From positions 62,001 to 126,000 of the forward strand of contig JABVXV010000156.1 of assembly GCA_013365325.1 (NCBI GenBank): a DNA stretch of 64,000 bases. Direction: 5' to 3'. Source of the DNA: Dipetalonema caudispina (taxonomy: Eukaryota; Nematoda; Chromadorea; Rhabditida; Onchocercidae). Each line of letters starts with the position of its first letter. Position 1 is the stretch's first letter. The position numbers and the translations under genes were made by a program. The notes beneath the pieces are model-generated. The model searched no databases. It had not been told where the DNA came from and was given only the letters and a program-made list of their open reading frames with translations. Below, piece after piece: positions 25,461 through 36,788 of the stretch.

Positions 25461-25962
25461 GCTGAAATAAGCTGAGTTAATGAACTCTTTCAAATATGAA
25501 ATAAGCACCTGTGCCTTTGTTATGATAAAATGGTATAATATAAAACAGAATAAATAAAAATAATTTTTTAAGATGTCATTAAAATTATCATTTCTGTTAC
25601 TGCATATCATCAAAATTATCACAGGTAATACTTCATCAGATATTAAAATGAAGTAGTTTTGTATTACGACCCTTTTTCATACTTTTAATTTAGTTAGAAT
25701 TTTCTAAAAAAACGACTCCAATTGCTTCGAAGTGATCACACATAAAGTCTTGCTTACGGGGTAATCTGAGTCCATATTAGGTTTCTGTATTTCAAATTAT
25801 ATATATATGTATATATATATGTAGGTAACTGAACCACAATTATAAAATAGGTGATTTAATTCGAAAGTTTCAATAATAGGAATCAAAATATTTAAAGATT
25901 ACTAACAAAGGAGTTGAATTAACCATTTTTCAAACTTTTTCCTTCACTAATAACATTAAACA

Positions 25963-28900
25963 TTAACGGTGGCATAAGGCTTTAACAATAGCGGGTTCCA
26001 TCAATTTTGGATCTACTGATCGATGTACCGCTGATGAAACAATTTCATCGATTAGTGAAAGCGCAATTTGTTCATCCGATAAATAGCGCCACAGATTCTG
26101 CCGTAAAAAGCAACAGTCCACCTGCCAATTGTCAAAATTTTAATTTTTTGCGTAAAATCAAATCCCTTGAATTGAAAAATTGTTTTTCTGTGGCACTGTG
26201 CAGTCATTCTAACAACAAAAATACAGCTGCGAAAATATTTTCATACTATTCTTGCTATGTTTCTCAATAAGAAATAAAGAGAAAAATTTGCACAAAGCTA
26301 AAAAACCTGAATTTGTTGCAAACCAAATTTAGAAAAAGTTTGCAGTCGGACGCATTCAAGAAAAGACTTCAAAGCAACATTAACAATGGCCGTCAAAATC
26401 GACATTCGATTAAACTGCAAATTGAAAGCGTTTGAGGGCTAGAAGTATTCAAAAAAGGCAACGACCTCACGAAAATCCCTCATAGTGCTAATTTAAAAAC
26501 TGTTTACTAATAATATACAGTAATTTCCACAAAAATAACTAGCGTATCGGAATTAGATACTTTAGGCTGGCTTTCAAATTCACACGACGAAATAGTAAAT
26601 ATTAGGCACTTTCACGCTTCTTTTTGAAATTTAACTTTCCATCGACTTTCCTTATTTTCATCGCGTCTTTCTCACCTACATGTACAATTTGCCTAATTTT
26701 CATGAAATGGAGCAGAAAAGATTACAATATTAAAATACTTACTTCTACATTTGTACAAAAATCTATTCTTTCGGACCATAACTTATCCAGCGTTGAGCTA
26801 ATTGAGCATGTGTCGAATGTTCGCCTTGAATGTGAACGCGATGAAGCACCTTCCAATAACCGTTCCTTACGAGTACCTTCATCCATCTGCGAGAAAATTT
26901 TCAAATTTACTCAGTTATTGGAATTGTTTCGATAATCATTGCAATCGCATAATAGATATGACCAAATACGAGCCAACCAAGGCTCGTGATATTAACCTTT
27001 AATTATTTATTGCAATTTATCCGAAATCTGCTTAACTTCGAACAAAATTACTGTGAATTAACAAGACAATAAACACTGTAATAGAATTTGAAAGAAACCA
27101 AAACGTAATAAATAGAGAAAAAGTTCCTACTGTATTCCGGATAAGTTATTTGTCATACCTCCATAACACCGATTTTCTACGTTTAATGAAGACTTCGCAA
27201 ACCGATCATATCACATTTCAACATCATCCACGGTTTTATAATTTCTCACACCACATTAAGATGTCTAGTTGAGTATTTTACAAAATACTTACAAAAGGCT
27301 TAATAGCTGAATCGATGGAGGCTAAGTCGTCGATAAAATACTTTACAGCTGACCGAACTGCTGTTGGTTCGGCGCAACTTAACCAGTCTCGAGATTCAAT
27401 ACTACGTATTAGAACCTTAAAAAATAAATTTTGAATAGTACAGGGTCAAAATAAAGCATATTATAATCATTCAGTATAGAAAGAAAAAAATTAAAAAAGT
27501 GACGAATTACACTATAGTGATCTGACATCATGAAATGAGCGCATCTTATGGTTGGTAAAAGCACTTTCCCATATAATGCTCACTTATACCCGCCAGATCC
27601 AATATCATGTCTAAAACCATAGAAGTAATTTCATGGACATAAGTGAGCATCATAGGAGAAAGTGTTTTTAGATTTACAAAATAGAATCCAACCAAGTGAA
27701 ATTAAAGCTTTTTGCTCGGTCTTGAAAATGCATAGAAGAATAATTTCAGAAACGAATTTAAATGAACTAAATTTTAAAAGAAAAATTTGCCAGATTAGAA
27801 GACTCCTACAAAAGGAACATAGTTAGACCGATATTGTTCCATATTTCTTCAATATCTCAAACTTTATACGCAATATTTTTAAAATTCTCGACATGCCTCA
27901 GAAATATTAATCCCTTGAAGATAGACATAATACTTCAGAAGTTCATACGCAGCTGTACGTAAGCGAACTCTCACTTTCTCAACCGAACTCAACCGCGACT
28001 TTTCTCCTTTTTCTCGCTCTCCTACCAATCTGAAAATCAGTTTCTTTTCATTTCTTAATTACTCTTTTGCTAAACAAAAAGAAAATATATATATAAAATC
28101 TAGGAATCGAACTACAGAACGCTTAATGAAAAGAAATGAACTCAACTGCTAACGTCGAAATGGCTTTTTAGAGAAATTTAATTGTCTGAAAAATAATACG
28201 AAAGGATAAGGCAGTTATAATAATCATAGGCTAAGATTGTCATTCGATAAAGAATGATACATTTTAAGGTTAAAAGCCAATTTATTTTATATTTCAATTT
28301 TGCTACGTATGAAATATAACAAAAGTTAAGTACATGCGACATAAACTATTCGGAAAGGTAATTAAATAAAAACCAAAATAAAAGAAATTTATAGAACCTG
28401 AATTGCTCCTGGCATAAATTCATGATATACACCACCGAATGATTTTCGATGTTGATGAAAAATTGTGCTAAAACGACGTAAACGACGGGTAATGATGGCG
28501 TCGTTTGATTCATAATATCACAGCATTTTAGACCTAATTGAGCTATTTCATCCAGAGATTTTACAACCAACAATTCGTGAACATCAATACCAAAACCAAG
28601 TGAAAATTGAGCTGAAAATACAAATGGGAACCATCGAAAATTAGTGGTATTCGAAGTATTCCTAATACAGATTTATTATATATACTGTCGATCGCGACTT
28701 CAAGATAGAATAAATCCCCTAAGGAGGTTATTTGAGGTTTACGTTCAGTGACAAGTCGTGCTATTATACTCAAATGGCCTCCGTCTGATATTTTAATTTA
28801 CATCCCATATTAAAGACCAGTTATGAAACTGATGAAGTCTAATTAGTCTTGATCTAATTAATTTTTTAAAATGTTGATCAAGAAATTGAACATGTAACTG

Positions 28901-31900
28901 TAAATAAGTCAGTGATGGACTACTGCCAGATCCACCGAACAGAGATACTCATGATTTTTCAATCGCTATTTAGCGACAATCAATTATTAATAATAGGCAG
29001 TACTATTAACCTTATCATTTAATAGAGAACTGTCGGCGATGAATCAGTATTACTGGAGTGTATCAGTTGCTGATAATATGACACCTATCAGTCTAACCAG
29101 TTAAATAATTAAAAGCTCTAAGAAGTTTATAAAATTTTCTGGAGCTTGAAAAGGTTCTTTGCAATCAGAAACATACAGAAAGTTACCTTGATCAAGTGAT
29201 GAAAACGTCATATCAGAAGCAGTGAAAAGAAGCAAGGATGCGAGAGCTGTTTTGATCTGAACAAGAAGGGAATGTTCCAATCGTGAAATTGTGTCGTTCA
29301 GCGCTGATGCACTCGAAAAAGATGTCTCCGGTGAAGTTAGTTCTTCCTGAACCTAAAATGTTCTCATGCTACAGATAATATTTACGCAAAAATATTTTCT
29401 TTTTATTTGAAGATGTAGAGCACATGAATCTAAATCAACATTTAATTAGCAAATAAGTAAACAAACATCCGACATAATGTCCCTATTCCCGAGATAAAAA
29501 GTGAATCTAGACCTGTAGCAAAGACGAACCCACACGCCCCACAACTTGGTTTTGTGCAAGTTCTATTTCATGCCTTGAAACGATATTTAACATGGAAATA
29601 CACAGTGGAAAATAATCCACACCTAAAAAAAGTTAAACATCTTTTACAAAATCTAGAACACCACCTATATTTTATTTTTACTGTTATAAAGTTAAAGAAG
29701 TGCTGACCGCGACAATACCAAAAACTCCACAAAAATTAGAAATAGAAGGCAATTAAAACGAGGATAATTTAAACACAAGAATTAACCACGTATAAGCTGG
29801 TTACACGATGACATACGACGGTAAAAACGATCAAGCGCCCGTACAACAACAGCGCATTCTGCAGCATCTGTTTCTTCCAAAAAACGCGTCCTGACAACTT
29901 CTTCAAACTGATTCATTAGCGAATCCATCAATTCAATTAGATTACCCGTAATTACCTGGAACAGAAACTATTTTGACCAAACTCATTGAAATATTAAAAT
30001 TTTTTAACCAAAAATTTTAAACTTTAACATCTAGTAAATCCTGTTACATCCGATACAGTTGTATAGCAACCTTCCGGAAAATATTCATAATTAACTGTCA
30101 AACCATTCGATAGGTTTTACGATGGCTTTTAAGAAAAAGAATATTTCAGCAAGTTTTTCTGCAGAAATCATTTGTTGCAATTTGTCATAGTTTCTAAATG
30201 AAATGTGTAAGATCTATATAAACCGAGATCAGGTAACAGTCGAACAGAACAAGGATTTGAGACACAAATTTTAACCTCATTCGGGAAAAAACGCTGACTG
30301 ATTGTTGTGACCAATGAAAGATCGGTCAAGAAGGTGCTGCAACAATTATCCACGAATTCTAGAACATCTGTTGTATCCTAAAACAATCACATGGAGAGAA
30401 ATAAAAACCTGCTGTATTTAACATAAACCACATTTCATTATGAACCTGTCTCTGCGTTCGCATTGCTGTAAGCTGATCACTTAAATTACGTTTGCAACTG
30501 GCCAGAAAATCACTATAAACAGTCGATGACTGAACGCCCAACTTGAGAAGTAAATTTATGGCTTTCGAAAGTTCATCAGATGAAATGAGACAGCCACAAA
30601 CGATTTGTTTCAACTGAAAACCAGATGAAGAGAGTATCAAACAATATGTAAGATAAATCAAAATGATAATATATATAATGGAGTGTCTTAAATTCACTGA
30701 GAAAAAAATGACTGCGAACACCAGACTTTTAGATATCACGTAATACTCCCTATTTTTCTTGTGATTGCCAACTGAAACTTTATCGATCTCCGCAAATGCA
30801 AATGCAAAAAACAAAAAAAAATTTTCCAATCCTGAAACGAAACATATATCCTAACTTGCTCCCAAAATATCAATTTATATTATGAATAAGTAACAACATT
30901 TTTAGGCAAAAAAATTGCAGAATCTGAAATAGTAGTTGAAACAACTAACCTCGTCCTCAACTGTCCCCATTATAGTAATTGCTGCATCGTATATATCAGA
31001 AATTGAAGTTATATCTTTGCAGAGCAAAAGAGATGGTCGTGCCTTTAAATAAATTTTTACTGCTTCCTCATAATTCTTCTGCTCGACCAAGTCCTAGTAA
31101 ACAAAGAAAAGAAGGTAAGTGAAGAAAAAGAAACTAAAATCATTCTTGAGTTTAAACATTTGATGGTTTAAAAAAAATTCATGGAAAACCTCTAAATCAC
31201 TCACTTGTAACTTTTGTGGTAAGCACAATAAAAACTGCAAGCCTTTCACTTTTCTATTAGCATCAGAGAGCTGTGATACATTTGCTCGATGTTTGTTGAA
31301 TACTGTAGAAAGATCCTTCGACAATGCTGCTATTTTGCTCATTCGTTTCGATAAACTCTCCATTTTCTAAAAGAAATTTACATGTGAACAAGTGAGAATG
31401 CTAAATTAAAAGAGTGAAAAAAGTTACAGCTTTCTTTGTGCAAAAAAGGGAGAAAATATATCCCGCATTATATATTCATACAAGGTAGAGTAGAAATTAA
31501 CGCTTTGGCCTCACCGACTTCTCTAGGCATATAACAAACCACAGTATGGTTTAAGAACATTTCCTCAAGTATTGAGTAGGCCCTGCAGTCAACAACCTAA
31601 TTTAATACTAATATTCCGCTGTTAATTTATATTTTTACTTTCGTGAAACTCTCACTTTTTTTTTTCTATTGCGTAATTAGGAAATACTTGAATCTTCGCT
31701 AAATTAGAAGTTAGAGGACCAAAATTGTGTAACCAAGATAAAAAATTCAGTGTGAAAAAAAAGAGCTTGTAAATTAAACTGACAGAATAAGAAGGAACGT
31801 GTTCGAAATGAACAAGAACACATCTCCTGAGTATCGTGAACAAGAAAATATTCAGAATACTGACTGAAATATCCCCAAATATTGGAAGGTATTCGGACAA

Positions 31901-32520
31901 CAAAAAATACCTGAAATGTTCGTAAACTACAACTTAACTCACCTGGCCCATTTCCATGAAATCATTCTGCATTTTTTTCACCGTACTTGTTGCTGTAAGG
32001 AATTTATTGTAATTTTCATAGACAAGTTGTTGCATTTCAGAATCAAGCCGTCTAACCTGAAGAATTATTAGTAGTAACCGAGAACACTACATAATCAAAC
32101 TACCGATTCATTCTAAAATCTGGAAGAAACAAGTAAAGTTTTTTTCAAGTTCACTTTTCTTTCTAATCAAAACTCCAAATAAACAGCACACAGAACATAT
32201 TTTACCAAAAAACCGCATAAACAATCCATGGATTCAATGCACATTTGAGAGGAATGAAACAAGTTTTTTAAACGAATCGAAATTTTAATTCTCTTCAAAA
32301 ATAAAATAAAATACAAATCCTAGAATCTTTGAGCTTTCTTCACCAAAAATTAAAACCCCAAATAACTAACATTATGGACCATATCTTCTTCTACTTGAAC
32401 CAATTCATCCAAATTTTTCTTCTGAAATAAATCACTCAGGTATGTTTCACTGCTGAAATTTACCGAACTAATATCCAACGGGTCAGCCTTGTCTTCGTTT
32501 CTCTCTTTTTCATCATCCAT
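25963..32520 (-). CDS. vps-51: VPS51, shared subunit of GARP/EARP tethering complexes
   Basis: Minus-strand exons in order: 32520-32371, 32056-31943, 31366-31205, 31093-30950, 30613-30446, 30377-30276, 29955-29787, 29622-29513, 29352-29187, 28611-28398, 28029-27897, 27415-27293, 26886-26743, 26414-26307, 26121-25963; 721 residues (vertebrate VPS51 about 780). Family landmarks in order: [109 protein letters not shown] and a C-terminal [14 protein letters not shown] block. VPS51 joins VPS52/53 with VPS54 (GARP) or VPS50 (EARP) to tether endosome-derived vesicles at the trans-Golgi network or recycling endosomes; its N-terminus contacts a SNARE. The intron 27416-27896 needs a GC donor. Exons are denser than in neighbouring genes. 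The start follows TTTCAG by 17 bases. Confidence 0.95.
27556..27670 (-). ncRNA. Imperfect inverted repeat / hairpin in VPS51 intron 11
   Basis: Arms 27556-27587 and 27639-27670 (32 nt each, 51-nt loop) match at 28 of 32 positions as inverted repeats. Read as VPS51-sense RNA, two of the four mismatches become G-U wobbles, giving 30 of 32 paired; the opposite strand gains only one wobble. It lies wholly inside the GC-AG intron. It could be a miRNA-like precursor, a splicing structure or a decayed foldback element; I did not recognise a known miRNA seed. Confidence 0.5.
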
Positions 32521-32537
32521 TATTTGTTTTTATAATG

Positions 32538-32543
32538 CTGAAA
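32538..32543 (-). promoter_or_regulatory. TTTCAG acceptor before VPS51 start
   Basis: On the minus strand TTTCAG ends 17 bases before the ATG at 32520. With no upstream coding exon seen, it is a good candidate for a spliced-leader acceptor, or the acceptor of a 5' UTR intron. Confidence 0.5.
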
Positions 32544-33053
32544 TTTATTCCAATTAATTGATGTTAAGATGACGCAACTAATAACTGATGAATAACTAGT
32601 TATTCTAACTTACAAATTACTACTAACAAGTGGAAGATACGAAATATGCAAATGATAAACAGTAAGCAATAATAAAATAATCACAAAATTAGTCAGGAAA
32701 ATAAAATCTATAAACAATCAATAGTTCAAATGGTAAATTAAAAGGTACAATAATTGGAGAAGTTAATTATTAGTTTACAATAATTACATGACTCATACAA
32801 AAAGTGATAGAAAATTATATCAAATTATTAAATCAATCGACAACTAATCAAAAAAAAAATTTTAGAAAATATACAATTTTAAAGAGAATTAAAAAAGCTA
32901 TCTTCACGTATTATGCGTAAACGCACGCGTAAAATCATCTAAGATCACACGTAACAATAATTTTAACGGAAAGAATCACATCAAAGATATCATTGATCCC
33001 AAAAGTTTTCATTAGCGACGCAACAGATTAACGGACCGTGAGATGAGAGTTAA

Positions 33054-33134
33054 GCGCATTGGTCATCACATTTGCGCTCGTTGGTATGTTGGGCTCTTTG
33101 CGCATTGCAATTTCATCGGCCAGTACAATTGCGC
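33054..33134. promoter_or_regulatory. Cluster of four GCGC cores between VPS51 and SNX3
   Basis: Four GCGC cores, AAGCGCAT (33052), TTGCGCTC (33072), TTGCGCAT (33099) and TTGCGCTT (33129), lie within about 80 bases, with a further ACGCACGCGT at 32921-32930. CpG-containing words are rare in the surrounding AT-rich DNA. The position suggests a promoter of VPS51, perhaps shared with SNX3. The TTGCGC words resemble E2F-like sites, but this is only resemblance. Confidence 0.35.
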
Positions 33135-33805
33135 TTCTGGTGGTTCTTCTTTGTTTTTTCTTTTTCTTTTTTTTTTTTTGTGATATTTGTCTGATGAGAC
33201 AACATTTTTAATTCAAGATGTATAGATATGTTGAAATTTAATTTTCGAACTTTAAAATTAAGTTTTTTCATTCTTGTTTAATATTGTATAATTTAAAATC
33301 TTTTCTGATTTTGCTCTTCTTCTTTATAGGGAGGGAGTGAGGGAGAGTTGGAAAAAAATTTTAAATTTAGAACTTCCAAAACTTAGATTCATGAAATTAC
33401 GCGTGGATGTTTTATCAATATTGACTGTATTATCAATCTTATTACAATTAATTTTACCACTGCTTGAGCATTACTTAAGTATCGCTACATTGTCATCGCC
33501 TTATCATTTTATTGATACCATAACGAATGGATGCAACGGAAGAATTACCCACCATAAAATAACATATCAATTCCAAGCTATCAACACATATTTTCTGTGA
33601 CTCATTTAGATTTCATTCTCGTCAGTTTATATTTCTATTAATTTTTGTTTCAAATTTTCACGAACATAACGATGAATTCAAGGAGATTTTTACCGTATTG
33701 TTCTAGAAACGGTTATGATCTTTGATATTAACATTTAACAAATTTTTTCTTCGGATTTACTCGTTCTATAATATTTCATATTTCCCTCTTTTCAAAGTTG
33801 TTTTT

Positions 33806-34049
33806 TTAATTTTGAATTATATGATATGCAAATGAGATATCGGTAACAATAGATTCACTTAACCGAATGACCTGATAGTTGGCATTGGTGAAAAATTTCT
33901 CGGAAACTGACGTTGTGCTATATCCGGTTCGTCCCATCATAGTATTACCAGTAAATGAGTTTCCATGTATAAACAAACGAATCATGTTGCTTTGGTCGCG
34001 GCATTGCAGTAAATAATCATTCTGGAAGTATTGGTTATGATAAGTTACA
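33806..34049 (-). CDS. Unassigned coding-like ORF (possible exon), minus strand
   Basis: An acceptor-like AACAG lies at 34050-34054. From 34049 an open frame runs 80 residues to TAA at 33806, starting VTYHNQYFQ and including CRDQSNMIRLFIHGNS and TNANYQVIRLSES. Composition is varied and less AT-rich than its surroundings, unlike the usual Lys/Asn/Phe/Ile noise frames here. I recognise no family and found no sure partner exon; a stretch near 34200-34290 on the same strand is a weak candidate. It could be the last exon of a small gene, a gene relic or chance. Confidence 0.3.
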
Positions 34050-35052
34050 CTGTTAAAGGGATTTTCGCGAATTATTTTGATAAAGCAGCTTTCCAATTTA
34101 AGAAGAAAATGTTATCAAAAAACTTTAATTTTTTTAAAATCATTTCTTATCAGTAAGAGAGCATGACTCTTATCAGAGATGTGTTACTGGTAAATTTTTG
34201 CCTATTATCTCTAACACAAGATAAAAGTTGCATCAAATACGAAATCTAACGTCATCGTCAAATTCAGTGGACAGTTTCTCTGACGCTTAAACTTGAATAA
34301 TCAGAATATTTTCATAAAAAAGACAAATAATTCAAACGTTAAAAATAACAAAAATTGTTTAATATATTCGATAAGGGGTGATAAATTCAAAGAATATTCC
34401 TTCTTCGCTTAAAACTTCGTGTCATGTCTTTCTTTATCATTGAATTCTTTTGAGATGATAACCAGCATATCATATAGTTGTTCAAAATATTCATAACAAG
34501 CAAAAAATTATTCCAAAACATTTTTTTCGAAAAAAAAAAAAAAAAACGGAATGAATGTGAAAAATGGAATTAATAAACTTCTAACAGTCTCTTGATCGCT
34601 TTTTTCTTTAAATTTTATTAACAACTAAGATTTATGCTTAGAAAGTATGAATGAAAAATTATGCAATATTTTCTATCATTTATTACGACGTTGTTTACAG
34701 ACGTTTAATACAACAAATTCTCGTTTATACATATATCGATATAAATATAGTCACGCACACATAACATATACGTATCTGATAAACATGTACACGTGCATGC
34801 AGAAATATATACGTACGCTTATGCATTTATAGTTTGATTTCTTTTTTTCTTGAAAACTTTTCCAAATTATCCCTTTTGATATAGAGAAAATTATCTAAAT
34901 TTCTATCTTTGTTTCCAATAACGAAAGGTAAAAAGAATGACTAATGATCGAATTTATTAGTGATAGACAACATGTTATCGTTTAACGTCAAAAAGTTAAT
35001 CGTTTCATTTTAATTACAATGTATATCTTATATTAGTATGATTTGAAATTTC

Positions 35053-35071
35053 CTTTTTTTTTTTTTTTTAG
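35053..35071 (+). promoter_or_regulatory. Trans-splice acceptor abutting SNX3 ATG
   Basis: A pyrimidine run (two C then 16 T) ends in AG at 35070-35071, immediately followed by the ATG at 35072, leaving no 5' UTR of its own. In nematodes this arrangement is typical of spliced-leader addition directly at the start codon. It also fixes the start choice. Confidence 0.7.
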
Positions 35072-36788
35072 ATGAGTGGTAGCAGTGCAACTATCGTAAC
35101 GCAGCGTTTAGCGCCGAAACGTCAAACGTTGGATGAGGCATACGCACCACCGGCGAATTTTCTAGAAATTGAAGTGATCAATCCGATAACTCATGGTGTT
35201 GGGAAAACGCGGTATACCGATTATGAGATTCGACTAAGGGTAATATATATTGTGATTAGTTTGCCAAAAAAATAGGTCGAGATAAATTTTAATAATGTAT
35301 GTAGGTATTTGAAATTCTTCCGATGATTTATTTCAACGTTACAAGTTCAATTACGAAATTGTCCATTTAAATTGCATGGGCTAGACTCTGTGTGTGATAT
35401 TAGTTGCATTGAGCATTTGGCCCTCATAGATTTTGTTGGGTTTTAACCCTATCAATTGTTGTAAATATCGAAGAGTTTCCATAATTTTTGTGATGTATAC
35501 TGTGGCATATTGGGATCTCTAACTCATCATATAATGTAACAAGTTTTTTGCTTGATTTGATTATAATGATTACGAGATTCGACTACGATAGCCTTAGGAT
35601 ATGTTCGTGTAATAAAGATAGTTGGAAATTAGTTATTACAAGATTCACGGTAAATAAAGAAATGGGTTATGTTGAATTACAGACAAATTTACCGATATTC
35701 AAGCATAAAGAATCAAGTGTTCGTCGTCGTTATTCCGATTTTGAATGGCTTCGAGGTGAACTGGAGCGTGATAGCAAGGTATTTTGCTGTTATTACCGAT
35801 TAATGTTTCATTTGAAGAAATTGTGTTGAACAAATATTGCTGTTTAGAAACAGCAATATTATTTTTTCGTTATAAAACTTCTGAATCAATGAAATAATTA
35901 TTAGCAAAACTTGCATATATCATCACGACTGATAGTAGTAATAGCATGAACGGGTTGGAATCGGTACATAACACCTTCAACAGGGTAGTAAACTATCTGC
36001 CTACGCGTTCACAATAACGTCTAAATCGAATTACTTAATCTTTCAGTGGATTAAATGGAACAGTCGTAGTGATTTGACTATAATGTATCATTTTTAGAAC
36101 TTCATTTTCCCATGATTTCGTCGTATATTTTTGTAATTTCAGATTGTTGTACCAACATTGCCTGGTAAAGCACTCAAGCGGCAACTACCGTTTCGTTCGG
36201 ACGATGGAATATTCGAGGATTCATTTATAGAGGAAAGGAGGACAGGCTTGGAACTGTTTATCAACAAGTAACAGTTCTTGTTAATGATTTTATTTTTACT
36301 ATTTGACTTATGATTTCTCGGTTAACAGATCTGAAATATTTATAGAAATCGTTCCGTTATATTTTCTTTTTTTTTTAAGAAATTTAAAGAAAAATAACTT
36401 TTTATTATCGAAGAAATTTTCATTTTTCTTAAAACTTCGAAATTGCAAATGCTGTCTTATAGTGTTATGTTGAAATGGATAAATGACTTCTTCAGTTTTC
36501 TCGGTATTAGTTTCCGGTATCTTCATTACTTTTACCATTGATAGGATATTGCTGACGATTTGACGTTTAATTCATCCAAAAGGATATGCAAAAGGGTCTT
36601 ATCTGTTCTATTATTAGTTAACTTTTGATATAACATAATTGTAGATAATTTTTTTTAAGTGAACATAAGAATTTTTTTGCAGAGTTGCTGGACACCCACT
36701 TGCACAAAACGAACGATGCTTGCATATCTTTCTGCAGGAACCCATCATTGACAAGCATTATGTTCCGGGCAAAATCCGTCTCACATAA
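35072..36788 (+). CDS. snx-3: Sorting nexin 3 (PX-domain retromer adaptor)
   Basis: Exons 35072-35239, 35683-35778, 36143-36267, 36683-36788; 164 residues (human SNX3 is 162). The protein is colinear with SNX3 throughout: PPANFLEIEVINP, TNLPIFKHKESSVRRRYSDF, PGKALKRQLPFRSDDGIF, VAGHPLAQNERCLH and a C-terminus ending YVPGKIRLT. All four PI3P-binding positions are kept, shifted by two from human: R72, Y73, K97 and R120. It is a PX domain with short tails and no BAR domain. It binds PI3P on early endosomes and recruits retromer to sort cargo such as Wntless back to the Golgi; C. elegans SNX-3 is needed for Wnt secretion. It sits divergently from VPS51, which acts at the receiving end of the same retrograde route. 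Confidence 0.97.
35219..35585 (+). repeat. SNX3 exon 1 end duplicated inside intron 1
   Basis: The last 18-base block of exon 1 before its final codon (35219-35236) recurs at 35568-35585 in intron 1 with one mismatch (GATTATGAG against GATTACGAG). Both copies read D-Y-E-I-R-L-R, but the intronic copy uses CGA for the last Arg and is followed at once by TAG. No donor follows it. Confidence 0.7.

Larger units (their letters stand above)
32521..35071. other. Head-to-head VPS51/SNX3 intergenic region
   Basis: About 2.55 kb between divergent start codons. It holds the VPS51 leader acceptor, a GCGC-rich cluster (33054-33134), a plus-strand frame with a hydrophobic start (33337-33600) and a coding-like minus-strand frame (33806-34049), then AT-rich sequence up to the SNX3 acceptor. 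Confidence 0.7.

Noticed and set aside
26007..26270. 87-residue plus-strand frame
   Set aside because: It is antisense to the last VPS51 exon (25963-26121), whose minus-strand translation matches the conserved VPS51 C-terminus.
27130..27240. Possible 34-nt extra VPS51 exon ([11 protein letters not shown])
   Set aside because: It would break the frame into the next exon, and exons 12 and 13 already join without a gap in comparison with VPS51 of other animals.
28080..28165. tRNA-like boxes on the minus strand (TTAGCAGTTGAG and AGTTCGATTCC)
   Set aside because: The T-stem has only one good pair, no D-stem or acceptor stem forms, and it lies in an intron of VPS51. Chance match.
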